Source of the DNA: Topomyia yanbarensis
Lineage: Eukaryota; Arthropoda; Insecta; Diptera; Culicidae
Assembly (NCBI RefSeq): GCF_030247195.1
Contig: NC_080672.1
Span: 371,388,166-371,452,165, forward strand
Reading direction: 5' to 3'
Length of the DNA stretch: 64,000 nt
Below the pieces are notes generated by a model. It saw only the letters and a list, made by a program, of their open reading frames with translations. It was not told where the DNA came from and searched no databases. Of this stretch, positions 44,481 to 56,652 are shown piece by piece (position 1 is the stretch's first letter; every line of letters starts with the position of its first letter). The position numbers and the translations under genes are program-made.

Positions 44481-46370
44481 GTTTTTTTTTCGTTTCGCTT
44501 GCTTCATAGTTTATTAACTCAATTTAACTTTTGTTCGAGGATTTTGTTCTTGTTCGGAGTTTCCTTTTTCGGTTCAGCTTCTCGGATGCTTGTTTGATGC
44601 AGGATGTCGCAGCGGCTCAAACTTCTACCGGCAGCATGAAGTGTGGTGACCATATTGGACTCAGGCCTGACAATACGGTTCAGGTTTGGGTGTGTGTGCT
44701 TTCCCCTATTAATCACTTTTAAAACTTCGCTTAGGAAAAGCTGTTTCCGGAACACGGATGGCGGTGGCTCTGGTCGATGATCAACCAGCCAGTTTTCGCT
44801 AGCGGCTCGAAAAGTTGTTACAACAGATTCGATTTCAAAGAAAGTAATTACATAAATTGAAAAAAAAAGAAGTGTACAGACTCGAACAAACTCTGAGGAA
44901 GAGTTGTGAAAAAGTAATTAAATTTTGATCAAATAGCCATTATTCTATGACAAACAGACAGACAGATGAACGACGGATGGGTGGCGAAACGGAAGCAGTA
45001 AGAGAGGAACGAAAATAAAGTTCCAGATTTCCGGGTGGTACTTTTCCGGAGAGGCGGAAAATTCCATGAAAGACAAATAGGAGCAGCAGAAAATACATAG
45101 AAGGAAGCAACAGATTGCAGCGGTAGAAGAGCGAAGTTTTTCTTTTTTTGCCCCTGCCGTACTGGGCGAAAAGGGTGTTGCGACTTTTTTGTTTGAATAA
45201 GTGTCTGTTGTTTTTTTCGGTTTCGATCCGTTTGCTTGAACCAATCGTTTGATTTCTTCTTTTCGATGCTTGTCGAACAGCTCCGGAAAAATAAATCACT
45301 TTTGAAATTTGAACAAATTATCGGATGTTGATGTATTGCAACTCATTAAAACTTAACAAATTTTGGAAGTCTACTTTTTATGCTAATTTAATGTTTGATT
45401 AACCCAAAAAACTTAATCAGTACAGTGTGGGTAAGATGGTGCACAAAACTCACTCACGATGTTACTCGTACCGCTAGCGACTGACGACTGACACATCGGT
45501 TGGTCGCAGAGCATAAGGTTCTAAAAATTGGTCCCCGTTCTAGACAGCTAGGGTGCGGTACTCCCCCACGTACACACTTGTTGAAGCACTCGGAAGCCTG
45601 CCGGAAAACCGTATGGCTTCAGCGAAAACACACGACAACGACTATGCGAGTTCAGCCGCTGATAACTTGGTCCTGGTGGTTCGGAAGCACCCGAGTCAAA
45701 CCGCACCTACACAGCCAACCCGACGGTCACACGCACCACGGGAGACCAATTTGATAACGCGCCTTATGTTCGAGCAACAGTTTGAAGTCATAGTACACAG
45801 ACACAACCTTCATACGGGAGCCGATAATTATGCGTGCCGCACTGCGCAAACTCACCGCAGCTCATGCAATCTACCACCCGCATCATCCCTTCCTTAGAAA
45901 CCGTACTCACTTTTCGCCGGGTCGTTCCCCTCACTCGCAAGCTTTCCTACCCCTCCAACTTCGACAACTTTGTAGTCACCATAGGCGCCTGTTGCACATC
46001 AATACTCACACACACACGCCGAGCTTCCGCCCAACAACGGCCTACTAAGCAATTGACAGAAGAGCACTATCCGTATCTTCGGGTGCATTATGCGTAAAAA
46101 CTTACCCCACTCTGCCAACAATCGATATTCTCCCCGGCTCATCCCCTTCGGCGCTAGTTCCACCCGGCTCCCTACCCAACCCAACCCAACCGAACCAGTT
46201 CACATTCCATCGATTAAGAAGGGAGCAGCGTAAAAACACATTCATTCAGCAAAATACATACAACAACACTCCCGAGGAAACCCTGCAACCCCATCGCGCG
46301 TCCTCATCCAGCCCTAAAAACTGACCGTGACGGAGCAACTGACTCGTGCGGAGCGTACACAACAGTCAGT
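44481..46370. other. Balanced-composition upstream region, no gene called
   Basis: Lacks the repeat families seen elsewhere. Many overlapping open frames (for example plus 45500-45754, 45553-45897; minus 44940-45299) reflect low stop density in GC-richer DNA and have no recognisable domains. A CACACACACAC stretch is at about 46007-46018. It may contain regulatory sequence or further untranslated exons. Confidence 0.3.
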
Positions 46371-46421
46371 TCGTCCGTCCGTCCGTCCGTCAGTCAGTCA
46401 GTCAGTCAATCAGTCAGTCAA
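46371..46421. repeat. (GTCC/GTCA)n microsatellite
   Basis: TCCG units shift to TCAG units over about 50 bp. A (TTAC)n run follows at about 46574-46590. Confidence 0.85.
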
Positions 46422-48141
46422 TTCTGATATGCGAACCTAGCGGGGGAACTGATGATGGTGATCCTTTCCCTTCTCGTTCCAACCATTCCATTCGAGGCAA
46501 CCTTTCCGCCAACAGCGAAAACGGTGTTGAATGTTGGACCGACCGGACCGGTCGGAAATGTGGCCGAGGCTTCTTACTTACTTACTTACTTGCTTGCCCC
46601 CCCTGATGCTAACTGCCTGGCTGCTGATGCTGGTGAAAGGATTCAATCAAGCTGAAACGGAAGCAATCCTCTCGACCCGCTTTTCCCATGTCAATCTCTC
46701 CACCACACGGTGGATATCGCGCGGCGTTGCTTTGCTTCTGTACCGCACGTAGCTAGTTGCGAAAGCGACGACAAAGCTTTTGCAACAACGGCAATAGCAA
46801 CCCGGTCATGATGGTGCTGCTACCATATGGATGGACTTAGGTTTCCATATGGTGCGATTTTTGGGTTGCTGCTGGAAAACGGTTCCGATCGGATTTGTAG
46901 GCGACAGTTGATTTGGGAAAATTCGTACCCATTTAGGCAGGCTTGAGCAGAATTGAGCTGTCATACGGTCGTCAGAGAGGGATTCATTCAAATGGGGCAG
47001 GTGTAGGTAAGTGGTGAACGGTTCCCATTTGTTTGACGAGGTCAATAGTGTCGCAGGAAGGACGTTGATGGTGAAACGCGAGTAGCTTGCGAAGGCGTGT
47101 TTCCGCGATTTTTTTGCTTTCTTAGAAAGTTTTCAAATGCTTCAACTTTAGGAGTCAGCGAGGTTCAAGTTGAAATAAACAACAACAACAAATTTTAAAA
47201 GTTGATCACCATTGGCATTTTGATTTTAAATTATTTTCCAATGAATATTCTTTAAGTGAAATGACACACTTTGACTTTCTCTGATAAAAAAAAGTTATGC
47301 AAACACTTTTGGTTCCGAAGTTGCGGGGAAATTCTCATATCGACCGGTATCATCTTGTTATCTAAATGATGAAAATTTTAAAATAAGTTCTAAACTGCTT
47401 GGATTTGTGGTTCCAAATTACTGATACCCAATTAAATCCTATCTGGCCGCCTCCAATGGAATCGGAATCTTCCAAGAAGTCGCTAATTTCCTGTATTAAA
47501 TTCACATCTCCTTCGCAACAATTGACTGGATTCTCACAAACTTATTCTCAAATCTAATACAGTGAGTGAGTTGTTAATTATCGTGAACAATTCAAATTTG
47601 CGTAGCTTTTTTCCTACTTGCCCAAAATGAATCCAATTTTGTCCAGTTTCTCCGTAGAGCGTATTGGTAAATCCGCTAAGTTTTACAGATGTTAGTGAGA
47701 TTTTGATGGAGATGGAAAAATGAGCAAACCGTTCGCGAAAAGATTTTGCTGACCCACCTTCAAAAATCTAGATCGTCGTATCGCGTCTTGGGAAAACTGA
47801 TGGATTAACTACATTCGTCCGTCTGTCATTTTAGTATATAGGGTGTTACGATCAAAAATTAGTCATACAAGAATGTATTAAAATCGGTCAAACTTTTTAC
47901 TAAAAAATCAAATATGATTTCTGTGACAAGTTCAACTCATACAGATACATTTATTTATTTTTTCTCATTTTTTCATCTAACTGGTGCTGGTCTAAATGAA
48001 AAGTTATTATTGTTGGGTGGGAAAAGCTTATTTCAAGGTTCAAATCAGAAGCAGCCCTCGAATACGCGTTAGAACCCATCATATTTACGTAAGTTACGGT
48101 GTAACAGTAGTTTTGAACTTTTCAACAGCCCTAGTATAGTA
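46422..48141. other. Unrecognised DNA upstream of the split element
   Basis: Moderately GC-rich to 47050, then AT-rich. Frames at plus 46346-46606 and minus 46806-47045 have no domain. No terminal repeats. Confidence 0.3.
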
Positions 48142-50082
48142 GTACCGTAAATCGGGGTGACTTTGATCACTCGAAACTTTTTTCGTAGATCGCTTATTAA
48201 ACCAGAATAGTCTACCGAATCATTTTAGTTTGAAATGATTTTTACTCTAAACTTATGAAATACTGGTTTGTTATACTTTTTGAGTATTTTGTTCGAATTT
48301 TGGGTACAAAAACTACAAAAAACCGAAGTTTGCCTTTACCTTATTTTTATGAAGCTTCATAAAGTGTCTATTTTTTATAAAACAAATAAATCTCAGATTT
48401 GAGCAAGAGTAATAAATTACAAACGAGAATTTATTTTCCTTTAAAGTGGGATGGACCAAATTTACTTTAAAGAGTTTGTTTATTTTAAATACAATTTTTT
48501 GTGAAACTAGTTGGCAATTGTTTCAATTTTTACATTTCTTATAAAAGAAATGTATAGAATTCGCTCAAACTTTCAAGATTTTTTCCGAGGCCCGGAGGGC
48601 CGAGTCTTATATACCAACCGACTCAGCTCGACGATTTGGGACAATGTCTGTGTGTGTGTGTGTGTCTGTGTGTGTGTGTATGTAACGGACAAATTCTCAT
48701 TCGTGTTTCTCAGCAATGGCTGAACCGATCTTATCCAAGCCAATTTTAAATGAAAGAACTAAAAAACAGTATGAACGCTATTAATTTGTTTTTGATTCTG
48801 ATGTTTAGTTTCCAAGATATGAATGTTTGAATGCGCAAAAATGGCGTTTTTTGCAGTTTTTTTAAATTATCTGCCGAAATTGACAATATAGATTAACAAT
48901 TTATATGTTTTTAGACAGCTTTAACGAATACCTTTCGTACAAGCTATAGATTGTTGAAATCGGACTATTATCAAAAAAGATATTTAACATTAAATGCGGA
49001 CGAAAGATTTTTATCATTTCCCATAGCCAGAAATATGACCAAAAACATGTAATCTATTATTAACGCCAAAACGGCTTACTTTAGGTCAATAGTATCTTCG
49101 GAGAATTTAATGGAGGTAATATGCCCTTTCTTTTGGTATTGTGCTTTTGCTGATTAATCCCCCTATGAGTGAGATATTTTCACAAATTTTCTTGGAAGTG
49201 ATTATATCGAAATGATGTCTTCAGCAAATTTGTAGCTTTTACTTTTGCGAATAACTTTACTGAAGACTTTAAATATCTATTTTGCATATTTTAAAAGTTA
49301 TGGCTTGTTGTTTGTTGATTACTCTTTGTCGCCTATTTATTGTTCAATATAGTAATAATCCATTGAAATAAACTAAACATTATTTCGATAAAACGAATTT
49401 TGTATTTCATTTTACTATCTACAACCGCTAGAAATAATCACCGAACACTTCCAAGTTGTCTGGAAGGAACTTGATCACTTATCAGTGCAAAAATGGTCAT
49501 TTGTGCGAACCCTCTGACTGCAATTTTTCTAACTTATAACCATCGGATCGATCTGAAACATATCGGAAAATGAAAAGCGAAATAAATAACTCCAAGCAAC
49601 GGCGTAGCCTAGAGAAGGTTTTGGGGTTTAACACCATACAACCCCCCCGTCCCCCACCACACCCAAAAAAAAAATTGGATTGAAGTTGAAAATTTATTGA
49701 TGCTGATTTAATTCAATATTACAATAAGAATTATCTGATCCGTAGATTGATAACGTGTTGTTGTAAACATCATGAGGACTTTTGATAAATCGTCGGAATG
49801 GGTCCTGATATGTAACAGATCTATTGGTCTTGATTTCACAGTTGTCTAATAGCATCAATATCAAATTCCTGCCTGAAAACATTCCAATAGAAAATTCCAG
49901 AGTTCTGTAATCAATCATAATCCTCAGATTTGTTTCCAAATTGAGCTCGTTTTTGTAGAGATGTACTGTAATGAGGGTCTTTATTTAATAGGAAGCGAAG
50001 TTAAAATTGATTTAATGTCTATGAAACATAGAACTGCTCACCAAAAAATGCATAACTATCAACATTTGCTAAAAATGTTGTT

Positions 50083-50495
50083 GTCTTTCTCATTCACTCT
50101 AAAATTCGTCAATCTAATCCCGACCCGGAGGGTCGAAAGTCATATGCCAATCGATTGAGTTCGTCGAGATCGGAAAATGTCTGTGTGTATGTGTGTGTGT
50201 ATGTGGAAAAAAATGTGACCTCTGTTTCTCAGAGATGGCTGGACCGATTTGCACAAAGTTAGTCTCAAATAAAAGGTACAACCTTCCCATCGGCTGCTAT
50301 TGAATTTTTTATTGATTGGACTTCCGGTTCCGGGGTTATGAGTTGAAGAATGCAATCACACAGCAAATTCCCATATAAACTGAAATGAAAAAATTTCAAA
50401 ATCAAATTGTATTTTTGATGCCAAATGATTTTAAAATGCATGAAACATTGAGATGTTTGACAAAAATTGACTTTTTTGGACTTTGGTACATTTTT
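50083..50495. repeat. Hairpin-headed repeat, type B, copy 3
   Basis: Carries GTCTTTCTCATTCACTCT, ATCCCGACCCGGAGGGTCG, a TG run (50178-50203), GAGATGGCTGGACCGATTTG and CCTTCCCATCGGCTGCTATT, as in 27915-28369. The head hairpin is degenerate. Confidence 0.6.
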
Positions 50496-50865
50496 GCCTT
50501 TCTCATATAGAAAGGTTATGCAATCACTCTAAAAATCGTCAATCATACTGGCCCGGAGGGAGTATGCAGTAAGGGGTTGCTACTTTAAAATTAAAACTAG
50601 TTTAAAATTCCTTAACAAGTTGAAAATTTTCGGCAAGACCTGGACCTCCCGGATCATTCTCCATGATCCGCCGCTGGTTTCAAGCGATGTTTCAATATCA
50701 CATAGTATCTCAAGATCGTGGCTGTCGATCCATTGTATGTATGTGCAAATCGTACTGAACATGTAATATTCATTTCCACCATTGTATTGAACATAACCAG
50801 CCATGGAATCGTAGTCTGGACAAATGAGACAAGCACAATTGCACTACTAGGTGGATTAAAACAGG
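50496..50865. repeat. Hairpin-headed repeat, type B, copy 4 (short, both ends)
   Basis: Head GCCTTTCTCATATAGAAAGG and tail CAATTGCACTACTAGGTGG then ATTAAAACAGG. At 370 bp, with an interior similar to 28700-28959, it is a shortened complete copy. T runs flank both ends. Confidence 0.6.
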
Positions 50866-52583
50866 TTTTTATTTTGGGAATGCGACGAGTTGAGACGAAA
50901 ACGTAATATGATTAATAACGAGGATAACACTTTCCGAATGTAGAGAGAAATTTATGAAAAATAACGATTTCCATTCGACTCTAGCAGGTTCTGATCGATT
51001 TTGATGAGCATTTGATTTTTGTTGTATGACCAATTATATGTATAGGTCAAATATTTAAAAACAGTAATTTAAGGTCAAGATAGCATCATTTTGAAACCGC
51101 CAATTTCGGAGGTTTAGTATCTTCAATGAGTTTTACAAACGTTAAACAGCGCATCATTTGATAAAATAATTTTGACGGTATATCGTCCAAGAAGTATTTA
51201 TGGTGAATTTTCGCAGGTTAATATTCATGACTACAATAAAGTCTCAACAAATTCGCTAAAGACACGAACTCTGTTACTATTTTCTGAAAAAATAATTTTG
51301 CATAATTTTAAAACTTCAAAAATTACGGTTTCGGAATTATGCCGTTTGGACAGTATGATCGATTTTCACCAAACCCCCACCAAACCGAATTTCTGGCTAC
51401 GCCGCTGACTTCAAGTAAGTAAAAACAAATTCGTTCTACACTCGTTAACAAGAAACTTCTTCGAATGCTGAATATCTATTATAATGCATTGAAACCCCGA
51501 TTTTATCAGCCAAAAATGAATGATGGGCTCTAGCAGACGAACAAGACTGAATTCGAGTAAATCCTTTCTTGAGCATGTTTTCCTTATCATGAAGATGGAA
51601 ATATGCAAAAATGAAAAGTTCATCATAATCAGAAATAGTTATCAGACTACATCAAGGGACGGGAAAAATATTTTAACAGTTTCAGTTCATTATAAAGAAA
51701 AAAAAAGCCCGATTTAGTCGATGTCCCCATTTTGTCAGCCTAAAATACACCATGAGATTGATAAAAATGGGTCTTTATTGTATGTATTATTCACTGTGTT
51801 TCACATTAATAGATACATTTCATTTTTGGGGATTTTTTTATTGCATCGAATTACAACAATTTTTAGGTAGCTTTCAAAGGGTTATTTTATAGACTTCTTC
51901 CAAAATTTGGCGAACCTATTCCAATTCGTATATCAATTAATTGGTATACTTGAGGGTTTATATGTTGCAGATAGAGAAAATACTGAAAATTTCAGCTTTT
52001 TTCCTAAACAATATTACGAAAGCTTATTAATACATTTTTCCTAATAAGTTTGTGAAAATTATAAACTATTTGAATTTTTTTAATAGTTTAATTTTTTATT
52101 TAACCGTGATTTTTAATAAATAGTGACCATCGCTTCACAACGTAGTCTATTTTTCATGGCTTGCGGTGAGCACGATCTCTCGAATTGCTGAACTGAAAAT
52201 TATGGAATAGAAATTAGTTTTTAGTATCCTTAACAGATTTAACTCGCCGCGCAGATAGCTCTGCATTAGACCCGCTGGTGCCCTAAGACGATTTCGCTAG
52301 ATTTTCAGAGCACTGTGCACCCAGTGCATTAACGCATGTGACGGAAGGTTATCGAAAAGTTTCGTGAAAATGAAAATTCCAGTAATGATGATGATTTTCC
52401 CAAACGATTCGTTTTCGAGAGGTTTTTATTTGTTCTTTGGCATTAGGATTAGCGATAATAATTCAAATCAAGGATACTACTGGGAAGTCACCTTTAGAAA
52501 AAGTCGACGTCGAAGTAAAATTTGAAACTATGCACGCATGTACTTCAGACATAGCGTGATATCAGGAGCTGCGATTTCATTTC
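50866..52583. other. Repeats and unrecognised DNA
   Basis: Around 51490-51780 there are CCGATTTTATCAGCC, CCCATTTTGTCAGCC and AAAAATGGGTCTTTATTGTA, relics of the pogo-like family at 33165-33791. The remainder has no gene or clear element. Confidence 0.4.
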
Positions 52584-53234
52584 AACGCTTTTTTGTGAAA
52601 AGGGCGTTACTTACAAATGGCTTTTTTCATACATGCGAATGAGGGCTTTGAAACGCAACAAATTAACCTTAAAAGTTTTGATTCTACGATATTGCTTTCT
52701 TAAACTACAGCAAACAATACAACGGGCGAAACTGTATTTTTGTTTGTTTATTTAAAGTTTCGCCCTCCATGCTCCATGCAAACAAACAGGGCGATACTTT
52801 TTTTTGCTAGCAGTTTAGAGGCGAAACTGTTATTTTCGTATTTTTTTAGGATTATCAAGCTGATACCAGCTGTATATAGTAACAATGATCGCTATTGAAA
52901 AAACACGGACGAAATCGGTGGTGTAGAACGGTAGGTATTGTAAAAAAAACGTAAGGGCGATACTTCAATGCTGATAGGTGGGACCGAAAAAGTAAACAAT
53001 CGCCAAAGGGGCGATACTATCATTTTGTCAATTTCAATAGCAGAAACAAATTTTAATTATATAATTTCAAATACTTTATGAAGTTTTGGGTTTCGATCAC
53101 TGAATCATGCAATCTAGGATGTAAAAAACACAATAGATCTTAAATAGGAAATAAAACCAAGTTTGGAAATATTCGCTGTTGATTTTCTTTGAATGGTATC
53201 ACTGCTAGTATCGCCCTTTTCAAGAAAAAGCGTT
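52584..53234. mobile_element. MITE with AAAGGGCGNTACT ends and internal GGGCGATACT motifs
   Basis: The left end AACGCTTTTTTGTGAAAAGG then GCGTTAC is mirrored by the right end, AACGCTTTTTCTTGAAAAGG then GCGATAC on the opposite strand. GGGCGATACT or GGCGAAACT occurs at least six times inside, in both orientations. About 650 bp, non-coding. Confidence 0.6.
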
Positions 53235-54177
53235 AATTTCTTAGTTCTCAGTCGCGTTGGAAATTTGTGTAAAGTATAAACTTCAAATCGATTAAAAAAA
53301 ACGATTTTTTTGGCTCAGTACAATATATAACCCCTTTAGGAAAATTCAGTTTTCCCACCACAATTTAGATATTTTATTAACAGAGCATTAACAATAATTC
53401 TTTGGTATGTCTATTTTAAGGGCCATTTTTTCGCTTTCCCATTGATTTGGTTTAAGATTTCTAGCACTGATGTTGTCCTATGCTGATTTGAGCGATTCTC
53501 TGAGTCCTGCCAGTATCCCATGTAGTATGTGTTATCAAAAACATCGTGAAGCATGAAGTTCTAAATGTTCTCAATGTAATATCCGAAGAGAGTGATAAGA
53601 GTTATAAGAAATGTCTCATCACACTGTTAGGTGGATTAAAAGCGTTTTTTAAGCTAAAACTCGCAACTTCTTTTTATTGTTCAATATTCCAACGTGTTAA
53701 AATGGATGAAACATTTTGTACATTGATAAAGCACTGAAATACAACAATTTTAGCAGCTTTAAAGGTTTTCAGAATCTTTTATTCTAGTTGGACACAATTT
53801 ATACGAATTTTGGCTACTCGAATTTTACAGTACATTGAAATACTTTGTATAATACCAATTAACATCTATTTAACAATGAGTATCTTTCCAGAATTTGTTT
53901 AAACAAACATTTGAATGAAAAACATTGACATCAATAACATAATGGCGGTGAACATGCAGGTTATCAAAGTCACCCCAGAATACGAAAACGGACATCAACT
54001 TGAAATCATTTTTAGAAAAATAGCTGTAAGCGGACAATTTTAGGTAAAACCATCCAATCTTGTTCTCCTTATATCAGTACATGTTTTAAAAATATTTAAC
54101 CTGAAAAAAATATGTTGCGTCTTAAAATATGCAATGATTACTTCGAAAAGTGATCAATGTCACCCCGGTTTACGGTA

Positions 54178-54614
54178 CTCATCACATGCAAGACAAAAAA
54201 AACATTTGAAAAATCTTCTTCACACCCAAAATCTTAATTTATAGATAAAAAAAACCTTTTTTAGGACTTTCGGCACTAAAAAATTAGCTGCGTTGTCATT
54301 TTTCATCCGATTTTAGATTTTTTTAACAGTTCTGGAAAGAAGAAAAACACATGCTATATGTTTCTAATTCATATGAAATAATGTGCTATTTTTGGACAAT
54401 AGGAAAATTACCATTCATTTTAGATTTTTTTCATTAAACATATGCAAATGATCCAACATTTTTTCAAAGGCACGCCCTATCTCTAATGATAATTTAAAAA
54501 TAAATATTTAATTTCGAGTCCAACGACATTTCGATCATCAAAATAAGTCTAGAAATGGGGAAGTTATTAAATGTTTCCCAAATTACGAACTGCCCGCATG
54601 AACGAATGCACTTT
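54178..54614. other. AT-rich DNA, nothing recognised
   Basis: Short spacer between the split element and the first long-duplication element. Confidence 0.3.
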
Positions 54615-54642
54615 CGAAATGCTGCTCACAGTAGCAATGCTT

Positions 54643-54926
54643 TGCGTTGCGTAAGCACGGTATACTTCGTAGATTGCAGACTGATGACTCTCATTTCCAG
54701 CCAGACTACTTGAGCAGCATTGTTTGGGAATAACAATTGATCCAGCCCAAGCGAAAATTTCACCTGAGAGCCACCATTGCTGGCCACGACCATCTTTACC
54801 GTAACTTGGGATGAGAAAGGAAGTGTTGATGTGGTACTTACTTAACGGAAGGCCCCGACTCAGTGACACTCCCATAAGTACCACGGATTGGGTAGTGGGT
54901 GGGTTGTTAGTCAGGATTCGCTTCAA
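54643..54926 (-). CDS. Unrecognised frame b in copy 1 (truncated by element end)
   Basis: The minus-strand frame contains MGVSLSRGLPLSKYHINTSF, GKDGRGQQWWLSGEIFAWAG and SAIYEVYRAYATQ and then runs out of the element. It is open upstream to a TAA near 54975 but lacks an ATG before VVLMGVSL. Copy 2 shows four amino-acid changes over the same stretch and about as many silent ones, so I see no clear protein-level constraint. Possibly a relic of a host or element protein. Confidence 0.3.
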
Positions 54927-55149
54927 ACAAGCGATGCGACTGAGAATATACTTTCGTGCATAAGATGTTTGAATAGTTTATTGACTGTAGGATACGTAAA
55001 TGTTCTAGGCGTTTAAACTCTGGGTAATCGTTTATCGAGATTGTTTCATCGAAAACAACTTGAACTCCGGACAGCCGGCTGTCGTGAGTGTTGTCGACAA
55101 TGTAAAATGGACCGCAAACAATGAGTTTAAAAGTGGTATTGTGGAACAT
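54907..55149 (-). CDS. Unrecognised frame a in copy 1 (80 aa)
   Basis: Starts at an ATG (MFHNTTFKLIVCGPFYIVDN) and includes VVFDETISINDYPEFKRLEH, ending EANPD then stop. It overlaps frame b by 20 bp in another frame. Copy 2 encodes the same 80-residue frame with four substitutions (His to Pro, Ser to Phe, Asn to Asp, Phe to Leu) against about three silent changes. No motif is recognised. Confidence 0.3.
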   Translation of the reverse strand: MFHNTTFKLIVCGPFYIVDNTHDSRLSGVQVVFDETISINDYPEFKRLEHLRILQSINYSNILCTKVYSQSHRLFEANPD

Positions 55150-56017
55150 TCATAAATTGTGTCACGCAAAGATTACCCAACGCTAACTAACCCTCTGTCA
55201 TATTACCACGTTATTTTTCCCCTTGGCCTAATACGAATCAAATGATTTTAGTTTTTCCTTCATTTTGTAGTAGCACATTAATGCCGCTACTCGCAAAAGT
55301 GTTCATGTTCTATGGAATTTCCTATATACATAAAAATATAAATGCAGCGTTCCTAAACGATATTAACATCATGCACGAATCAAACACCCCCCGTTTCCAA
55401 ATAGTACGTACTTATTCTTAGCTCAGTATAATTGACTGATGAGTTAATGGACTAAAAGTAACGCATTAAATATGACCATAAAACACTTGTTCCTCGTGCT
55501 GAAATGATTGCCGCAAATTGGTAATTGGATTTGAATTGATCTTGCGAATTGTCAATTCTCTACCCATACGTAATTCAAACGTCATTCACTCAGGCAAGAC
55601 CATGCGTATTTCCCACACGCATTAAAGACCCCGTGGATTCGTTTCCTAGTTGGTCAAATAAACACTAAACAAACAAATAAATCAGTTTGCTCAGTCTAAA
55701 GAAATGTCAGCTCGATTGGCATCAAACGGCGGATACATGTTCCCTTACAATGCCATCAAATGAAAGTACATTTAAAATTACATACGACAAAATATGTGCA
55801 ATTCAGAATATAACGAAATGAAGATTGCTTAATTATTTGCATTTAAAAAAAGATCGGAAAAAATTAGTTGCATAACCAAGGTGGTTCATTTTCAAAGATA
55901 GCACTGCTGATGAATCACTTTTTAAAAATTGGTGATAAGGGACGCGGACAAAAATAGCTGACCACCGCCGAAATGCTGCTCACAGTAGCAATGCTACATA
56001 AACCCTTAACCCTAGAA

Positions 56018-56652
56018 CAGTTTTGTAGGGTACATTTGTACCCCAGAGCTATTTGCAATCACTTTTATACTGTCACGGTTTATTTTAACTGCAAGCAATC
56101 TTTATTATAAATCAATTTGACTATTAATCTTCCATTAATGCAGGTGCAACCTATTTGTTTCACTTGACATACTTAACAGTGTCCGCTTGAAGTTTGTCTG
56201 GGGCAGAGCTTAAAAAAACTGACATCGCTGCATGAACTTGAAAGAAAACAAAATTCAATTCATGCCCGCAGCGATGAATGAAATTTTTAGTTCGTTTCTA
56301 TCGTCATTCGTTCTCCCGACGCAGCGCTTTCAGGTACGGACATGTTCGGTTTCAGAAGCAAAGTGAATTTTATTTCTATGCTAGCTCTGAGAGGGATTAT
56401 TGATCAAAAGTGCCCCAAATATAGATTACTGTCGACATAATAACAAATGAATGCTTTTGTTGGTGAATGAATTTATATTTCCTCTGCACTCAAGCATTCG
56501 ATTCTGCATGAAATTTCAGTCAGTTGGAAAGTGAATGAATGAGGGAGGCGTTGAATCTGAATGTCGGTTTCGATAAATGCAAGCAGAAATAGGTAACTGA
56601 TTTTGAAATTTCGTGGCGCTGGTCTGGGGTACAAATGTACCCCACAAAACCG
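56018..56652. mobile_element. MITE with GGGTACATTTGTACCCC ends
   Basis: CAGTTTTGTAGGGTACATTT at the left is mirrored at 56623-56652 (CGGTTTTGTGGGGTACATTT on the opposite strand). Each end is itself palindromic around GTACNTTNGTAC. A third degenerate end is at 57391-57430. The left end lies 8 bp from a TTAA (56006-56009) but the right lacks one, so the superfamily is uncertain. Non-coding. Confidence 0.55.

Larger units (their letters stand above)
48531..53644. mobile_element. 5.1-kb hairpin-headed insertion (type A), nested
   Basis: It sits in an oligo-T stretch of the split element. The head is ACATTTCTTATAAAAGAAATGT (a hairpin) and the tail is ATAAGAAATGTCTCATCAC followed by GTTAGGTGGATTAAAAGCG. 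The first bases of the head are the inverse of ATAAGAAATGT in the tail. The interior begins with CCGAGGCCCGGAGGGCCGAG, a TG microsatellite (48647-48683) and TTCTCAGCAATGGCTGAACC. It then runs through type B repeats, a pogo-like fragment and an inverted-repeat MITE. I see no coding region; it may be a compound of several insertions. Confidence 0.5.
48142..54177. mobile_element. CCGGGGTGAC inverted-repeat element, copy 2, split by insertion
   Basis: The left end GTACCGTAAATCGGGGTGAC (48142 onward) and the right end, GTACCGTAAACCGGGGTGAC on the opposite strand (ending 54177), are inverted. The parts 48142-48530 and 53645-54177 align in order with copy 1 (4976-5883): GAAACTAGTTGGCAATTGTT on the left and ATTGTTCAATATTCCAACG on the right. 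The element would be about 0.92 kb without the 5.1-kb insertion between them. Confidence 0.7.
54642..55968 (-). mobile_element. Unrecognised retroposed element, copy 1 (1327 bp)
   Basis: Flanked by an exact 27-bp direct repeat (54615-54641 and 55969-55995, starting CGAAATGCTGCTCACAG). Its low-coordinate end carries TTGCGTTGCG, a pentamer repeat that is longer in copy 2. Such a slipping terminal repeat is typical of the 3' end of non-LTR retroelements, so the element is read on the minus strand. It holds two overlapping short frames (54907-55149 and 54643-54926) near that end, and about 0.8 kb of AT-rich sequence at its presumed 5' side. Neither frame matches a family I know. Confidence 0.65.

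Noticed and set aside
44940..45299. Two overlapping minus-strand frames of about 100 codons
   Set aside because: No recognisable protein; overlapping frames cannot both be coding and neither shows motifs.
45500..46100. Overlapping plus-strand frames of 70-114 codons in the GC-richer block
   Set aside because: Three frames are open over the same interval, His/Pro/Ser-rich, with no domain; stop codons are simply rare there.
54642..55968. Integrated viral sequence as the origin of the unknown element
   Set aside because: No conserved viral polymerase, nucleoprotein or glycoprotein motif is recognisable, and the terminal pentamer repeat fits a retroelement better.
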